Positions 18,991 to 31,400 of a stretch of DNA of 64,000 nt are shown piece after piece. The notes beneath the pieces were generated by a model. That model was not told the DNA's origin and did no database searches. It was given only the letters and a program-made list of their open reading frames with translations. The first letter of the stretch is position 1. Every line of letters begins with the position of its first letter. Made by a program: the position numbers and the translations under genes. Source of the DNA: Eutreptiella sp. 'Long Island Sound 2002' (taxonomy: Eukaryota; Euglenozoa; Euglenophyceae; Eutreptiales; Eutreptiaceae). The stretch covers positions 147,427,611 through 147,491,610 of the forward strand of contig OZ038378.1 of NCBI GenBank assembly GCA_964036045.1, written 5' to 3'.

Positions 18991-21671
18991 TCCCTGAGGG
19001 TTCTCACTGAGTCCCCTCCCTGAGGGTTCTCCTTGAGTCCCCTCCTTGAGGGTTCTCAGTGAGTCCCCTCCTTGAGGGTTCTCACTGAGTCCCCTCCCTG
19101 AGGGTTCTCCTTGAGTCCCCTCCCTGAGGGTTTCCACTGACTCCCCTCCCTGAGGGTTCTCACTGAGTCATGTCCCTGAGGGTTCTCACTGAGTCCCCTC
19201 CCTGAGGGTTCTCACCGAGTCCCCTCCCTGAGGGTTGTCAGTGAGTCCCCTCCCTGAGGGTTCTCCTTGAGTCCCCTCCCTGAGGGTTCTCACTGAGTCC
19301 CCTCCTGAGGGTTCTCACAGAGTCCCCGCCCTGAGGGTTCTCACTGAGTCCCCTCCCTGAGGGTTCTCACTGAGTCCCCTCCCTAAGGGTTCTCAGTGAG
19401 TCCCCTCCCTGAGGGTTCTCACTGAGTCCCCTCCCTGAGGGTTCTCACCGAGTCCCCTCCCTCAAGGTTCTCACTGAGTCCCCTCCCAGAGGGTTCTCAC
19501 TCGGTCCCCTCCCTGAGGGTTCTCACTGAGTCCCCTCCCTGAGGGTTCTCCTTGAGTCCCCTCCCTGAGGGTTCTCACTGGGTCCCCTCCCTGAGGGTTC
19601 TCACTGAGTCCCCTCCCTGAGAGTTCTCCTTGAGTCCCCTCCCTGAGGGTTTCCACTGACTCCCCTCCCTGAGGGTTCTCACTGAGTCATGTCCCTGAGG
19701 GTTCTCACTGAGTCCCCTCCCTGAGGGTTCTCACTGAGTCCCCTCCCTGAGGGTTGTCAGTGAGTCCCCTCCCTGAGGGTTCTCCTTGAGTCCCCTGCCT
19801 GAGGGTTCTCACTGAGTCCCCTCCCTGAGGGTTCTCACCGAGTCCCCTCCCTGAGGGTTCTCAATGAGTCCCCTCCCTGAGGGTTATCATTGAGTCCCCT
19901 CCCTGAGGGTTCTCAGTGAGTCCCCTCCCTGAAGCTTCTCACTGAGTCCCCTCCCCGAGAGTTCTCAGTGAGTCCCCTCCCTCAGGGTTGTCAGTGAGTT
20001 CTTTCCCTGAGGGTTCTCAAAGAGTCCCCTCTCTGAGGGTTCTCACTGAGTCCCCTCCCTGAGGGTTCTCACTGAGTCCCCTCCCTGAGGGTTCTCCTTG
20101 AGTCCCCTCCCTGAGGGTTCTCACTGAGTTCCCTCCCCGAGGGTTCTCAGTGAGTCCCCTCCCTGAGGGTTCTCACTGAGTCCCCTCCCTGAGGGTTCTC
20201 CTTGAGTCCCCTCCCTGAGGGTTCTCAGTGAGTCCCCTCCCTGAGGGTTCTCACTGAGTCCCCTCCCTGAGGGTTCTCACTGAGTCCCCTCCCTCAGGGT
20301 TCTCACTGAGTCCCCTCCCAGAGGGTTCTCCTTGAGTCCCCTCCCTGAGGGTTCTCACTGAGTCCCCTCCCTGGGGGTTCTCCTTGAGTCCCCTCTCTGA
20401 GGGTTCTCACTGAGTCCCCTCCCAGAGGGTTCTCCTTGAGTCCCCTCCCGGAGGGTTCTCACTAAGTCCCCTCCTTGAGGGTTCTCCTTGAGTCCCCTCT
20501 CTGAGGGTTCTCACTGAGTCCCCTCCCTGACCGTTCTCACTGAGTCCCCCCCTCCCTGAGGGTTCTCACTGAGTCCCCTCCCTGAGGGTTCTCACTGAGT
20601 CCCCTCCCTGAGGGTTGTCAGTGAGTCCCCTCCCTGAGTGTTCTCCCTGAGTCCCCTCCCTGAGGGTTCTCACTGAGTCCCCTCCCTGAGGGCTTTCAGT
20701 GAGTCACCTCCCTGAGGGTTCTTACTGAGTCCCCTCCCTGAGGGTTCTCGTTGAGTCCCCTCCCTGAGGGTACTCACTTAGTTCCCTCCCTGAGGGTTCT
20801 CAGTGACTCTCCTCGCTGAGGGTTCTCACTGAGTCCCCTCCCTCAGGGTTCTCACTGAGTCCCCCCCCAGAGGGTTCTCACTGGGTCCCCTCCCTGAGGG
20901 TTCTCACTGAGTCCCCTCCCTGAGGGTTCTCACTGAGTCCCCTCCCTGAGGGTTCTCAGTGAATCCCCTCCCTGAGGCTGCTCACTGAGTCCCCTCCCTG
21001 AGGGTTCTCACTGAGTCTCCTCCCTGAGGGTGCTCACTGAGTCCCCTCCCTGAGGGTTCTCACTGAGTTCCCTCCCTGAGGGTTCTCACTGAGTCCCCTC
21101 CCTGAGGGTTCTCACTGAGTCCCCGCCTTGAGGGTTCTCACTGAGTCCCCTCCCTGAGGGTTCTCACTGAGTCTCCTCCCTGAGGGTTCTCAGTGAGTGC
21201 CCTCCCTGAGGGTTCTCACTGACTCCCCTCCCTGAGTGTTCTCACTGAGTCCCCTCCCTCAGGGTTCTCACTGAGTCCCCTCCCAGAGGGTTCTCACTGG
21301 GTCCCCTCCCTGAGGGTTCTCACTGAGTCCCCTCCCTGAGGGTTCTCACTGAGTTCCCTCCCTGAGGGTTCTCACTGAGTCCCCTCCCTGAGGGTTCTCA
21401 CTGAGTCCCCGCCCTGAGGGTTCTCACTGAGTCCCCTCCCAGAGGGTTCTCCTTGAGTCCCCTCCCTGAGGGTTCTCACTGAGTCCCCTCCCTGAGCGTG
21501 CTCACTGAGTCCCCGCCCTGAGGGTTCTCACTGAGTCCCCTCCCAGAGGGTTCTCCTTGAGTCCCCTCTCTGAGGGTTCTCACTGAATCCCCTCCCTGAG
21601 GGTTCTCACTGAGTCCCCTCCCTGAGGGTGCTCACTGAGTCTCCTCCCTGAGGGTTCTCACTGAGTCCCCT

Positions 21672-22480
21672 CCCTTAGGGTTGTCAGTGAGTCCCCTCCT
21701 TGAGGGTTCTCACTGAGTCCCCGCCCTGAGGGTTCTCACTGAGGCCCTTCCAGAGGGTTCTCCTTGAGTCCCCTCCCTGGGGGTTCTCACTGAGTCCCCT
21801 CCCTTAGGGTGCTCACTGAGTCCCCTCCCAGAGGGTTCTCCTTGAGTCCCCTCTCTGAGGGTTCTCACTGAGTCCCCTCCCTGAGGGTTCTCACTGACTC
21901 CCCTCCCTGAGGGTTCTCACTGAGTTCCCTCCCTGAGGGTTCTCAGTAAGTCCCCTCCCTGAGGGTTCTCACAGAGTCCCCGCCCTGAGGGTTCTCACTG
22001 AGTCCCCTCCCTGAGGGTTCTCACTGAGTCCCCTCCCTGAGGGTTCTCAGTCAGTCCCCTCCCTGAGGGTTCTCACTGAGTCCCCTCCCTTAGGGTTGTC
22101 AGTGAGTCCCCTCCTTGAGGGTTCTCACTGAGTCCCCGCCCTGAGGGTTCTCACTGAGGCCCTTCCAGAGGGTTCTCCTTGAGTCCCCTCCCTGGGGGTT
22201 CTCACTGAGTCCCCTCCCTTAGGGTGCTCACTGAGTCCCCTCCCAGAGGGTTCTCCTTGAGTCCCCTCTCTGAGGGTTCTCACTGAGTCCCCTCCCTGAG
22301 GGTTCTCACTGACTCCCCTCCCTGAGGGTTCTCACTGAGTTCCCTCCCTGAGGGTTCTCAGTAAGTCCCCTCCCTGAGGGTTCTCACAGAGTCCCCGCCC
22401 TGAGGGTTCTCACTGAGTCCCCTCCCTGAGGGTTCTCACTGAGTCCCCTCCCTGAGGGTTCTCAGTCAGTCCCCTCCCTG
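21672..22480. repeat. Tandem higher-order repeat, 415-bp offset
   Basis: CCCTTAGGGTTGTCAGTGAG at 21,672 recurs at 22,087 (16 units minus 1 bp). The copies share a shortened unit, GAGGCCCTTCCAGAGG, as well as CCCTGGGGGTTCTC, CCCTTAGGGTGCTC and TTCTCAGTAAG variants in the same order. The shared shortened unit explains the missing base in the offset. Confidence 0.85.
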
Positions 22481-25400
22481 AGTCCTTCTCACTGAGTCCC
22501 CTCCCTGAGGGTACTCAGTGACTCCCCTCCCTGAGGGTTTTCCTTGAGTCCCCCCCCTGAGGGTTCTCAGTGAGTCCCCTCCCTGAGGGTTCTCACTGAC
22601 TCCCCTCCCTGAGGGTTCTCACTGAGTCCCCTCCCTGAGGGTTCTCACTGAGTCCCCTCCCAAGGGGTTCTCCTTGAGTCCCCTCCCTGAGGGTTTTCAC
22701 TGAGTCCCCTCCCTGAATATTCTCACTGAGTCCCCTCCCTCAGGGTTCTCAGTGAGTACCCTCCCTGAGGGTGCTCACTGAGTCCCCGCCCTGAGGGTTC
22801 TCACTGAGTCCCCTCCCTGAGGGTTCTTAGTGAGTCTCCTCCCAGAGGGTTCTCACTGAGCCCCCTCCCTGAGGGCTCTCACTGAGAGCCCTCCCTGAAG
22901 GTTCTCACTGAGTCCCCTCCCTCAAGGTTCTCACCGAGTCCCCGCGATGAAGGTTCTCACTGAGTCCCCCCCCTCAAGGTTCTCACTGAGTCCCCTCCCT
23001 GAGGGTTCTCACTGAGTCCCCTCCCTGAGGGTTCTCAGCGAGTTACCTCCCTGAGGGTTCTCACTGAGTTCCCTCCCTGAGGGTTCTCACTGAGTCCCCT
23101 CCCTGAGGGTTCTCACTGAGTCCCTGCCCTGAGGGTTCTCCCTGAATCCCCTCCCTGAGGGTTCTCACTGACCCCGTCCCAGAGGGTTCTCACTGGGTCC
23201 CCTCCCTGAGGGTTCTCCTTGAGTCCCCTCCTTGAGGGTTCTCACTGAGTCCCCTCCCTGAGGGTATTCACTGAGTCTCCTCCCTGAGGGTTCTCACTGA
23301 GTCCCCTCCCTCAGGGTTCTCACTGAGCCCCTGCCCTGAGGGTTCTCACCGAATCCCCTCCCTGAGGGTTCTCACTGAGTCCCCTCCCAGAGGGTTCTCA
23401 CTGGGTCCCCTCCCTGAGGGTTTTCCTTGAGTCCCCTTCCTGAGGGTTCTCACTGAGTCCCCTCCTTGAGGGTTCTCACTGAGTGCCATCCCTGAGGGTT
23501 CTCACTGAGTCCCCTCCCTCAGGTTTCTCACCAAGTCCCTGCCCTGAGGGTTTTCACTGAATCCCCTCCCTGAGGGTTCTCACTGAGTCCCGTCCCAGAG
23601 GGTTCTCACTGAGTTTCCTCCCTGAGGGTTCTCCTTGAGTCCCCTCCCTGAGGGTTCTCACTGAGTCCCCTCCCTGAGGGGTCTCCTTGAGTCCCCTCCC
23701 TGAGGGTTCTCACTGAGTCCCCTCCCTGAGGGTTCTCACTGACTCCCCTCCCTGAGGGTTCTCAGTGAGTCCCCTCCCTCAGGGTTCTCACTGAGTCCCC
23801 TCCCAGAGGGTTCTCACTGGGTCCCCTCCCTGAGGGTTCTCAGTGAGTCCCCTCCCTGAGGGATCTCACTAAGTCCCGTCCTTGAGGGTTCTCAGTGAGT
23901 CCCCTCCCTGAGGGTTCTCACTGAGTCCCCTCCCTGAGGGTTCTCCTTGAGTCCCCTCCCTTAGGGTTCGCATGAGTCCCCTCCCTGAGGGTTCTCCTTG
24001 AGTCCCCTCCCTGAGGGTTCTCACTGAGTCCCCTCCCTGAGGGTTCTCACTGAGTCCCCGCCCTAAGGGTTCTCACTTACTCCCCTCCCTGAGGGTTCTC
24101 ACTGAGTCCCCTCCCTGAGGGTTCTCACTGAGTCCCCTCTCAGAGGGTTCTCACTGAATCCCCTCCCTGAGGGTTCTCACTGAGTCCCCTCCCAGAGGGT
24201 TCTCACTGGGTCCCCTCCCTGAGGGTTTTCACTGAATCCCCTCCCTGAGGGTTGTCACTGAGTCTCCCCCCTGAGGGTTCTCACTGAGTCCCCTCTTAGA
24301 GGGTTCTCACTGGGTCCCCTCCCTGAGGGTTCTCCTTGAGTCCCCTCCCTGAGGGTTCTCACCGAGTCCCCTCCCTGAGGGTTCTGAGTGAGTCCCCTCT
24401 CTGAGGGTTGTCATTGAGTCCCCTCCCTGAGGGTTCTCAGTGAGTCCCCTCCCTGAGGGTTCTCACTGAGTCCCCGCCCTGAGGGTTCTCACTGAGTCCC
24501 CGCCCTGAGGGTTCTCACTGAGTCCCCTCCCTGAGGGTCCTCACTGAGTACCCTCCCTGAGGGTTCTCACTGAGTCCACTCCTGGAGGGTTCTCAGTGAG
24601 TCCCCTCCCAGAGGGTTCTCACTGAGTCCCCTCCCTGAGGGTTCTCCTTGAGTCCCCTCCCTGAGGGTTCTCACTGAGTCCCCTCCCTGAGGGTTCTCAC
24701 TGAGTCCCCTCCTTGAGGGTTCTCACTGAGTCCCCTCCCTGGGGGTTCTCACTGAGTCCTCTCCGTGGGGGTTCTCACTGAGTCCCCTCCCTGAGGGTTC
24801 TCACTGAGTCCCCTCCCTGAGGGTTCTCACTGAGTCCCCTCCCTCAAGGTTCTCACTGAGTCCCCGCGATGAGGGTTCTCACTGAGTCCCCTCCCTGAGG
24901 GTTCTCACTGAGTCCCCTCCCAGAGGGTTCTCACTGAGTTCCCTCCCTGAGGGTTCTCAGTGAGTCCCCTTCCAGAGGGTTCTCACTGAGTCCCCTCCCT
25001 GAGGGTTCTCACTGAGTCCCCTCCCTGAGGGTTTTCACTGAGTCCGCTCCTTGAGGGTTCTCACTGAGTCCCCTCCCTGAGGGTTCTCACTGAGTCCCCT
25101 CCCTGAGGGTTCTCCTTGAGTCCCCTTCCAGAGGGTTCTCACTGAGTCTCCCTGAGGGTTCTCACTGAGTCCCCTCCCTGAGGGTTCTCACTTAGTCCCC
25201 TCCTTGAGGGTTCTCACTGAGTCCCCTCCCTGAGGGTTCTTAGTGAGTCCCCTCCCAGAGGGTTCTCACCGAGTCCCCTCCTTGAGGGTTCTCACTGAGA
25301 CCCCTCCCTGAGGGTTCTCACTGAGTCGCCTCCTTGAGGGTTCTCACTGAGTCCCCTCCCTGAGGGTTCTCACTGAGTCCCCTCCCTCAAGGTTCTCACT

Positions 25401-28400
25401 GAGTCCCCGCGATCAGGGTTCTCACTGAATCCCCTCCCTGAGGGTTCTCAGTGAGTCTCCTCCCAGAGGGTTCTCACTGAGTCCCCTCCCTGAGGGTTCT
25501 CAGTGAGTCCCCTCCCAGAGAGTTCTCACTGAGTCCCCTCCCTGAGGGTTCTCACTGAGTCCCCTCCCTGAGGGTTCTCACCGAGGCCCCTCCCTGAGGG
25601 TTCTCACTGAGTCCGCTCCCTGAGGGTTCTCACTGAGTCCCCTCCCTGAGGGTTCTCCTTGAGTCCCCTCCCAGAGGGTTCTGACTCAGTCCCCTCCTTG
25701 AGGGTTCTCACCGAGTCCCCTCCCTGCGGGTTCTCACTTAGTCCCCTCCCTGAGGGTTCTCTGTGAGTCCCCTCCCTGAGGGTTCTTAGTGAGTCCCCTC
25801 CCAGAGGGTTCTCACTGAGTCCCCTCCCTCAAGGTTCTCACTGAGTCCCCGCGATGAAGGTTCTCACTGAGTCCCCCCCCTCAAGGTTCTCACTGAGTCC
25901 CCTCCCTGAGGGTTCTCACTGAGTCCCCTCCCTGAGGGTTCTCAGTGAGTCCCCTCCCTGAGGGTTCTCACTGAGTCCCCTCCCTGAAGATTCTCACTGA
26001 GTCCTCTCCCTCAGGGTTCTCACTGAGTCCCTGCCCTGAGGGTTCTCCCTGAATCCCCTCCCTGAGGGTTCTCACTGAGTCCCGTCCCAGAGGGTTCTGA
26101 CTGGGTCTCCTCCCTGAGGTTTCTCCTTGAGTCCCCTTCCTGAGGGTTCTCACTGAGTCCCCTCCCTGAGGGTATTCACTGAGTCTCCTCCCTGAGGGTT
26201 CTCACTGAGTCCCCTCCCTCGGGGTTCTCCCTGAGTCCCTGCCCTGAGGGTTCTCACTGAATCCCCTCCCTGACGGTTCTCACTGAGTCCCCTCCCAGAG
26301 GGTTCTCACTGGGTCCCCTCCCTGAGGGTTCTCCTTGCGTCCCCTTCCTGAGGGTTCTCACTGAGTCCCCTCCCTGAGGGTTCTGAGTGAGTCCCCTCTC
26401 TGAGGGTTGTCATTGAGTCCCCTCCCTGAGGGTTCTCAGTGAGTCCCCTCCCTGAGGGTTCTCACTGAGTCCCCGCTCTGACGGTTCTCACAGAGGGCCC
26501 TCCCTGGGGGTTCTCACTGAGTCCCCTCAATGAGGGTTCTCACTGAGTCCACTCCCTGAGGGTTCTCAGTGAGTCCCCTCCCTCAGGGTTCTCCCTGAGT
26601 CCCTGCCCTGAGGGTTCTCACTGAGTGCCCTCCCTGAGGGTTCTCACTGAGTCCCCTCCCTGAGGGTTCTCACTGAGTTCCCTCCCTGGGGGTTCTCACT
26701 GAGTCCCCTCCCTGAGGGTTCTCAGTGAGTCCCCTCCCAGAGGGTTCTCACTGAGTCGCCTCCCTGAGGGTTCTCACTGAGTCCCCTCCCTGAGGGTTCT
26801 CACTGAGTCCCCTCCCTCAAGGTTCTCACTGAGTCCCCGCGATGAGGGTTCTCACTGAATCCCCTCCCTGAGGGTTCTCAGTGAGTCCCCTCCCAGAGGG
26901 TTCTCACTGAGTCCCCTCCCTGAGGGTTCTCAGTGAGTCCCCTCCCAGAGGGTTCTCACTGAGTCCCCTCCCTGAGGGTTCTCACTGAGTCCCCTCCCTG
27001 AGGGTTCTCACCGAGTCCCCTCCCTGAGGGTTCTCACTGAGTCTCCTCCCTGAGGGTTCTTAGTGAGTCCCCTCCCAGAGGGTTCTCACTTACTCCCCTC
27101 CCTGAGGGTTCTCACTGAGTCCCCTCCCTGAGGGTTCTCACTGAGTCCCCTCTCAGAGGGTTCTCACTACATCCCCTCCCTGAGGGTTTTCACTGAGTCC
27201 CCCCCCTGAGGGTTCTCACTGAGTCCCCTCCCTGAGGGTTCTCACTGACTCCCCTCCCTGAGGGTTCTCACTGAGTCCCCGCCCTGAGGGTTCTCACTGA
27301 GTCCCCCCCTGAGGATTCTCACTGAGTCCCCTCCCTGAGGGTTCTCACTGAGTCCCCGCCCTGAGGGTTCTCACTGAATCCCCTCCCTGAGGGTTCTCCT
27401 TGAGGCCTTTCCCTGAGGGTTCTCACTGAGTCCCCTCCCTGAGTGTTGTCATTGAGTCCCCTCCCGGAGCGTTCTCAGTCAGTCCCGCCCTGAGGGTTCT
27501 CACTGAGTGCCCTCCCTCAGGGTTCTCACTGAGTCTTCGCCCTGAGGGTTCTCACTGAGTCCCCTCCCTGAGGGTTCTCACTGAGTCCCCGCCCTGAGGG
27601 TTCTCACTGATACCCCTCCCTGAGGGTTCTCACTGAGTCCCCTCCCTGAGGGTTCTCACTGAGTACCATCCCAGAGGGTTCTCACTGGGTCCCCTCCCGG
27701 AGGGTTTTCACTGAGTCCCCTCCCTGAGGGTTCTCACTGAGTCCCCTCCCTGAGGGTTCTCACTGAGTCCCCTCCCTGAGGGTTCTCACTGAGTCCCCTC
27801 CCAGAGGATTCTCACTGGGTCTCCTCCCTGAGGGTTCTCAGTGAGTCCCCTCCCTGAGGGTTCTCACTAAGTCCCCTCCCTGAGGGTTCTCAGTGAGTCC
27901 CCCCCCTGAGGGTTCTCAGTGAGTCCCCTCCCAGAGGGTTCTCACCGAGTCCCCTCCCTGAGGGTTCTCACTTAGTGCCCTCCCTGAGGGTTCTCACTGC
28001 GTCCCCTCCCTGAGGGTTCTCACTTAGTGCCCTCCCTGAGGGTTCTCGCTGAGTCCCCTCCCTGAGGGTTCTTGGTGAGTCCCCTCCCAGAGGGTTCTCA
28101 CTGAGTCCCCTCCCTGAGGGTTCTCACTGAGACCCCTCCCTGAGGGTTCTCACTGAGTCCCCTCCCTCAACGTTCTCACTGAGTCCCCGCGATGAAGGTT
28201 CTCACTGAGTCCCCCCCCTCAAGGTTCTCACTGAGTCCCCTCCCTGAGGGTTCTCACTGAGTCCCCTCCCTGAGGGTTCTCAGTGAGTCCCCTCCCTGAG
28301 GGTTCTCACTGAGTCCCCTCCCTGAGGATTCTCACTGAGTCCCCTCCCTCAGGGTTCTCACTGAGTCCCTGCCCTGAGGGTTCTCCCTGAATCCCCTCCC

Positions 28401-31400
28401 TGAGGGTTGTCACTGAGTCCCGTCCCAGAGGGTTCTCACTGGGTCCCCTCCCTGAGGGTTCTCCTTGAGTCCCCTCCCTGAGGGTTGTCACTGAGTCCCC
28501 TCCCTGAGGGTATTCACTGAGTCTCCTCCCTGAGGGTTCTCACTGAGTCCCCTCCCTCAGGGTTCTCCCTGAGTCCCTGCCCTGAGGGTTCTCACTGAAT
28601 CCCCTCCCTGACGGTTCTCACTGAGTCCCCTCCCAGGGGGTTCTCACTGGGTGCCCTCCCTGAGGGTTCTCCCTGACTCCCCTTCCTGAGGGTTCTCACT
28701 GAGTCCCCTCTCTGAGGGTTCTCACTGAGTCCCCTCCCTGAGGGTTCTCACTGAGTCCCCTCCCTCAGGGTTCTCACTGAGTCCCTGCGCTGAGGGTTCT
28801 CACTGAATCCCCTCCCTGAGGGTTCTCACTGAGTCCCGTCCCAGAGGGTTCTCACTGAGTCCCCTCCCTGAGGGTTCTCACTGAGTCCCCTCCCTGAGGA
28901 TTCTCACTGAGTCCCCTCCCTCAGGGTTCTCACTGAGTCCCTGCCCTGAGGGTTCTCACTGAATCCCCTCCCTGGGGGTTCTCACTGAGTCCCGTCCCAG
29001 AGGGTTCTCACTGAGTTTCCTCCCTGAGGGTTCTCCTTGAGTCCCCTCCCTGAGGGTTCTCACTGAGTCCCCTCCCTGAGGGTTCTCCTTGAGTCCCCTC
29101 CCTGAGGATTCTCACTGATTCCCCTCCCTGAGGGTTCTCACTGATTCCCCTCCCTGAGGGTTCTCACTGAGTCCCCTCCCTGAGGGTTCTCACTGACTCC
29201 CCTCCATGAGGGTTCTCACTGAGTCCCCTCCCTCAGGGTTCTCACTGAGTCCCCTCCCTGAGGGTTCTCACTGAGTCCCCTCCCTCAGGGTTCTCACTGA
29301 GTCCCCTCCCTAAGGGTTCTCAGTGAGTCCCCTCCCTGAGGGTTCTCCTTGAGTCCCCTCCCTGAGGGTTCTCCTTGAGTCCCCTCCCTGAGGGTTCTCA
29401 CTGAGTCCCCTCCCTGAGGGTTCTCCTTGAGTCCCCTCCCTGAGGGTTCTCCTTGAGTCCCCTCCCTGAGGATTCTCACTGATTCCCCTCCCTGAGGGTT
29501 CTCACTGAGTCCCCTCCTTGAGGGTTCTCACTGACTCCCCTCCCTGAGGGTTCTCACTGAGTCCCCTCCCTCAGGGTTCTCACTGAGTCCCCTCCCAGAG
29601 GGTTCTCACTGGGTCCCCTCCCTGAGGGTTCACAGTGAGTCCCCTCCCTGAGGGTTCTCACTGAGTCCCCTCCCCGAGGGTATTCACTGAGTCTCCTCCC
29701 TGAGGGTTCTCACTGAGTCCCCTCCCTCAGGGTTCTCCCCGAGTCCCTGCCCTGAGGGTTCTCACTGAGTCCCCTCCCAGAGGGTTCTCACTAGGTGCCC
29801 TCCCTGAGGGTTCTCCTTGAGTCCCCTTCCTGAGGGTTCTCACTGAGTCCCCTCCCTGAGGGTTCTCACTGAGTCCCCTTCCTGAGGGTTCTCACTAAGT
29901 CCCCTCCCTCAGGGTTCTCACTGAGTCCTCGCCCTCAGGGTTCTCACTGAGTCCCCTCCCTGAGGGTTCTCACTGAGTCCCCTCCCTGAGGGTTCTCACT
30001 AAGTCCCCTCCCTCAGGGTTCTCACTGAGTCCCTGCCCTCAGGGTTCTCACTGAGTCCCCTCCCTGAGGGTTCTCACTGAGTCCCCTCCCTGAGGATTCT
30101 CACTGAGTCCCCTCCCTCAGGGTTCTCACTGAGTCCCTGCCCTGAGGGTTCTCACTGAATCCCCTCCCTGGGGGTTCTCACTAAGTCCCGTCCCAGAGGG
30201 TTCTCACTGAGTTTCCTCCCTGAGGGTTCTCCTTGAGTCCCCTCCCTGAGGGTTCTCACTGAGTCCCCTCCCTGAGGGTTCTCCTTGAGTCCCCTCCCTG
30301 AGGGTTCTCACTGAGTCCCCTCCCTGAGGGTTCTCCTTGAGTCCCCTCCCTGAGGATTCTCACTGATTCCCCTCCCTGAGGGTTCTCACTGAGTCCCCTC
30401 CCTGCGGGTTCTCACTGACTCCCCTCCCTGAGGGTTCTCACTGAGTCCCCTCCCTCAGGGTTCTCACTGAGTCCCCTCCCAGAGGGTTCTCAGTGAGTCC
30501 CCTCCCTGAGTGTTCACAGTGAGTCCCCTCCCTGCGGGTTCTCACTAAGTCCTGTCCTTGAGGGTTCTCACTGAGTCCCCTCCCTGAGGGTTCTCACTGA
30601 GTCCCCTCCCTGAGGGTTCTCCTTGAGTCCCCTCCCTGAGGATTCTCACTGATTCCCCTCCCCGATGGTTCTCACTGACTCTCCTCCCTGAGGGTTCTCA
30701 CTGAGTCCCCTCCCTGAGGGTTCTCACTGAGTCCCCTCCCAGAGGGTTCTCACTGGGTCCCCTCCCTGAGGGTTCTCAGTGAGTCCCCTCCCTGAGGGTT
30801 CTCACTGAGTCCCCTCCCTGAGGGTTCTTACTGAGTCCCCGCCCTGAGGGTTGTCACTTACTCCCCTCCCTGAGGGTTCTCACTGAGTCCCCTCCCTGAG
30901 GGTTCTCACTGAGTCCCCTCCCTGAGCGTTCTCACTGGGTCCCCTCCCTGAGGGTTCTCACTGAGTCCCCTCCCTGAGGGTTCTCACTGAGTCCCCGCCC
31001 TGAGGGTTCTCACTGAGTCCCCGCCCTGAGGATTCTCACCGAGTCCCCTCCCTGAGGGTTCTCACTGAGTCCCCGCCCTGAGGGTTCTCACTGAATCCCC
31101 TCCCTGAGGGTTGTCACTGAGTCCCCCCCCTTAGGGTTCCCACTGGGTCCCCTCGCTGAGGATTCTCCTTGAGTACCCTCCCTGAGGGTTCTCCCTGAGT
31201 CCCCTCCCTGAGGGTTCTCATTGAGTGCCCTCCCTCAAGGTTCTCACCGAGTCCCCGCCCTGAGGGTTCTCACTGAGTCCCCTCCCTGAGCCTTCTCACT
31301 GAGTCCCCGCCCTGAGGGTTCTCACTGAATCCCCTCCCTGAGGGTTCTCACTGAGTCCCCTCCCTGAGGGTTCTCACTGAGTCCCCTCCCAGAGGGTTCT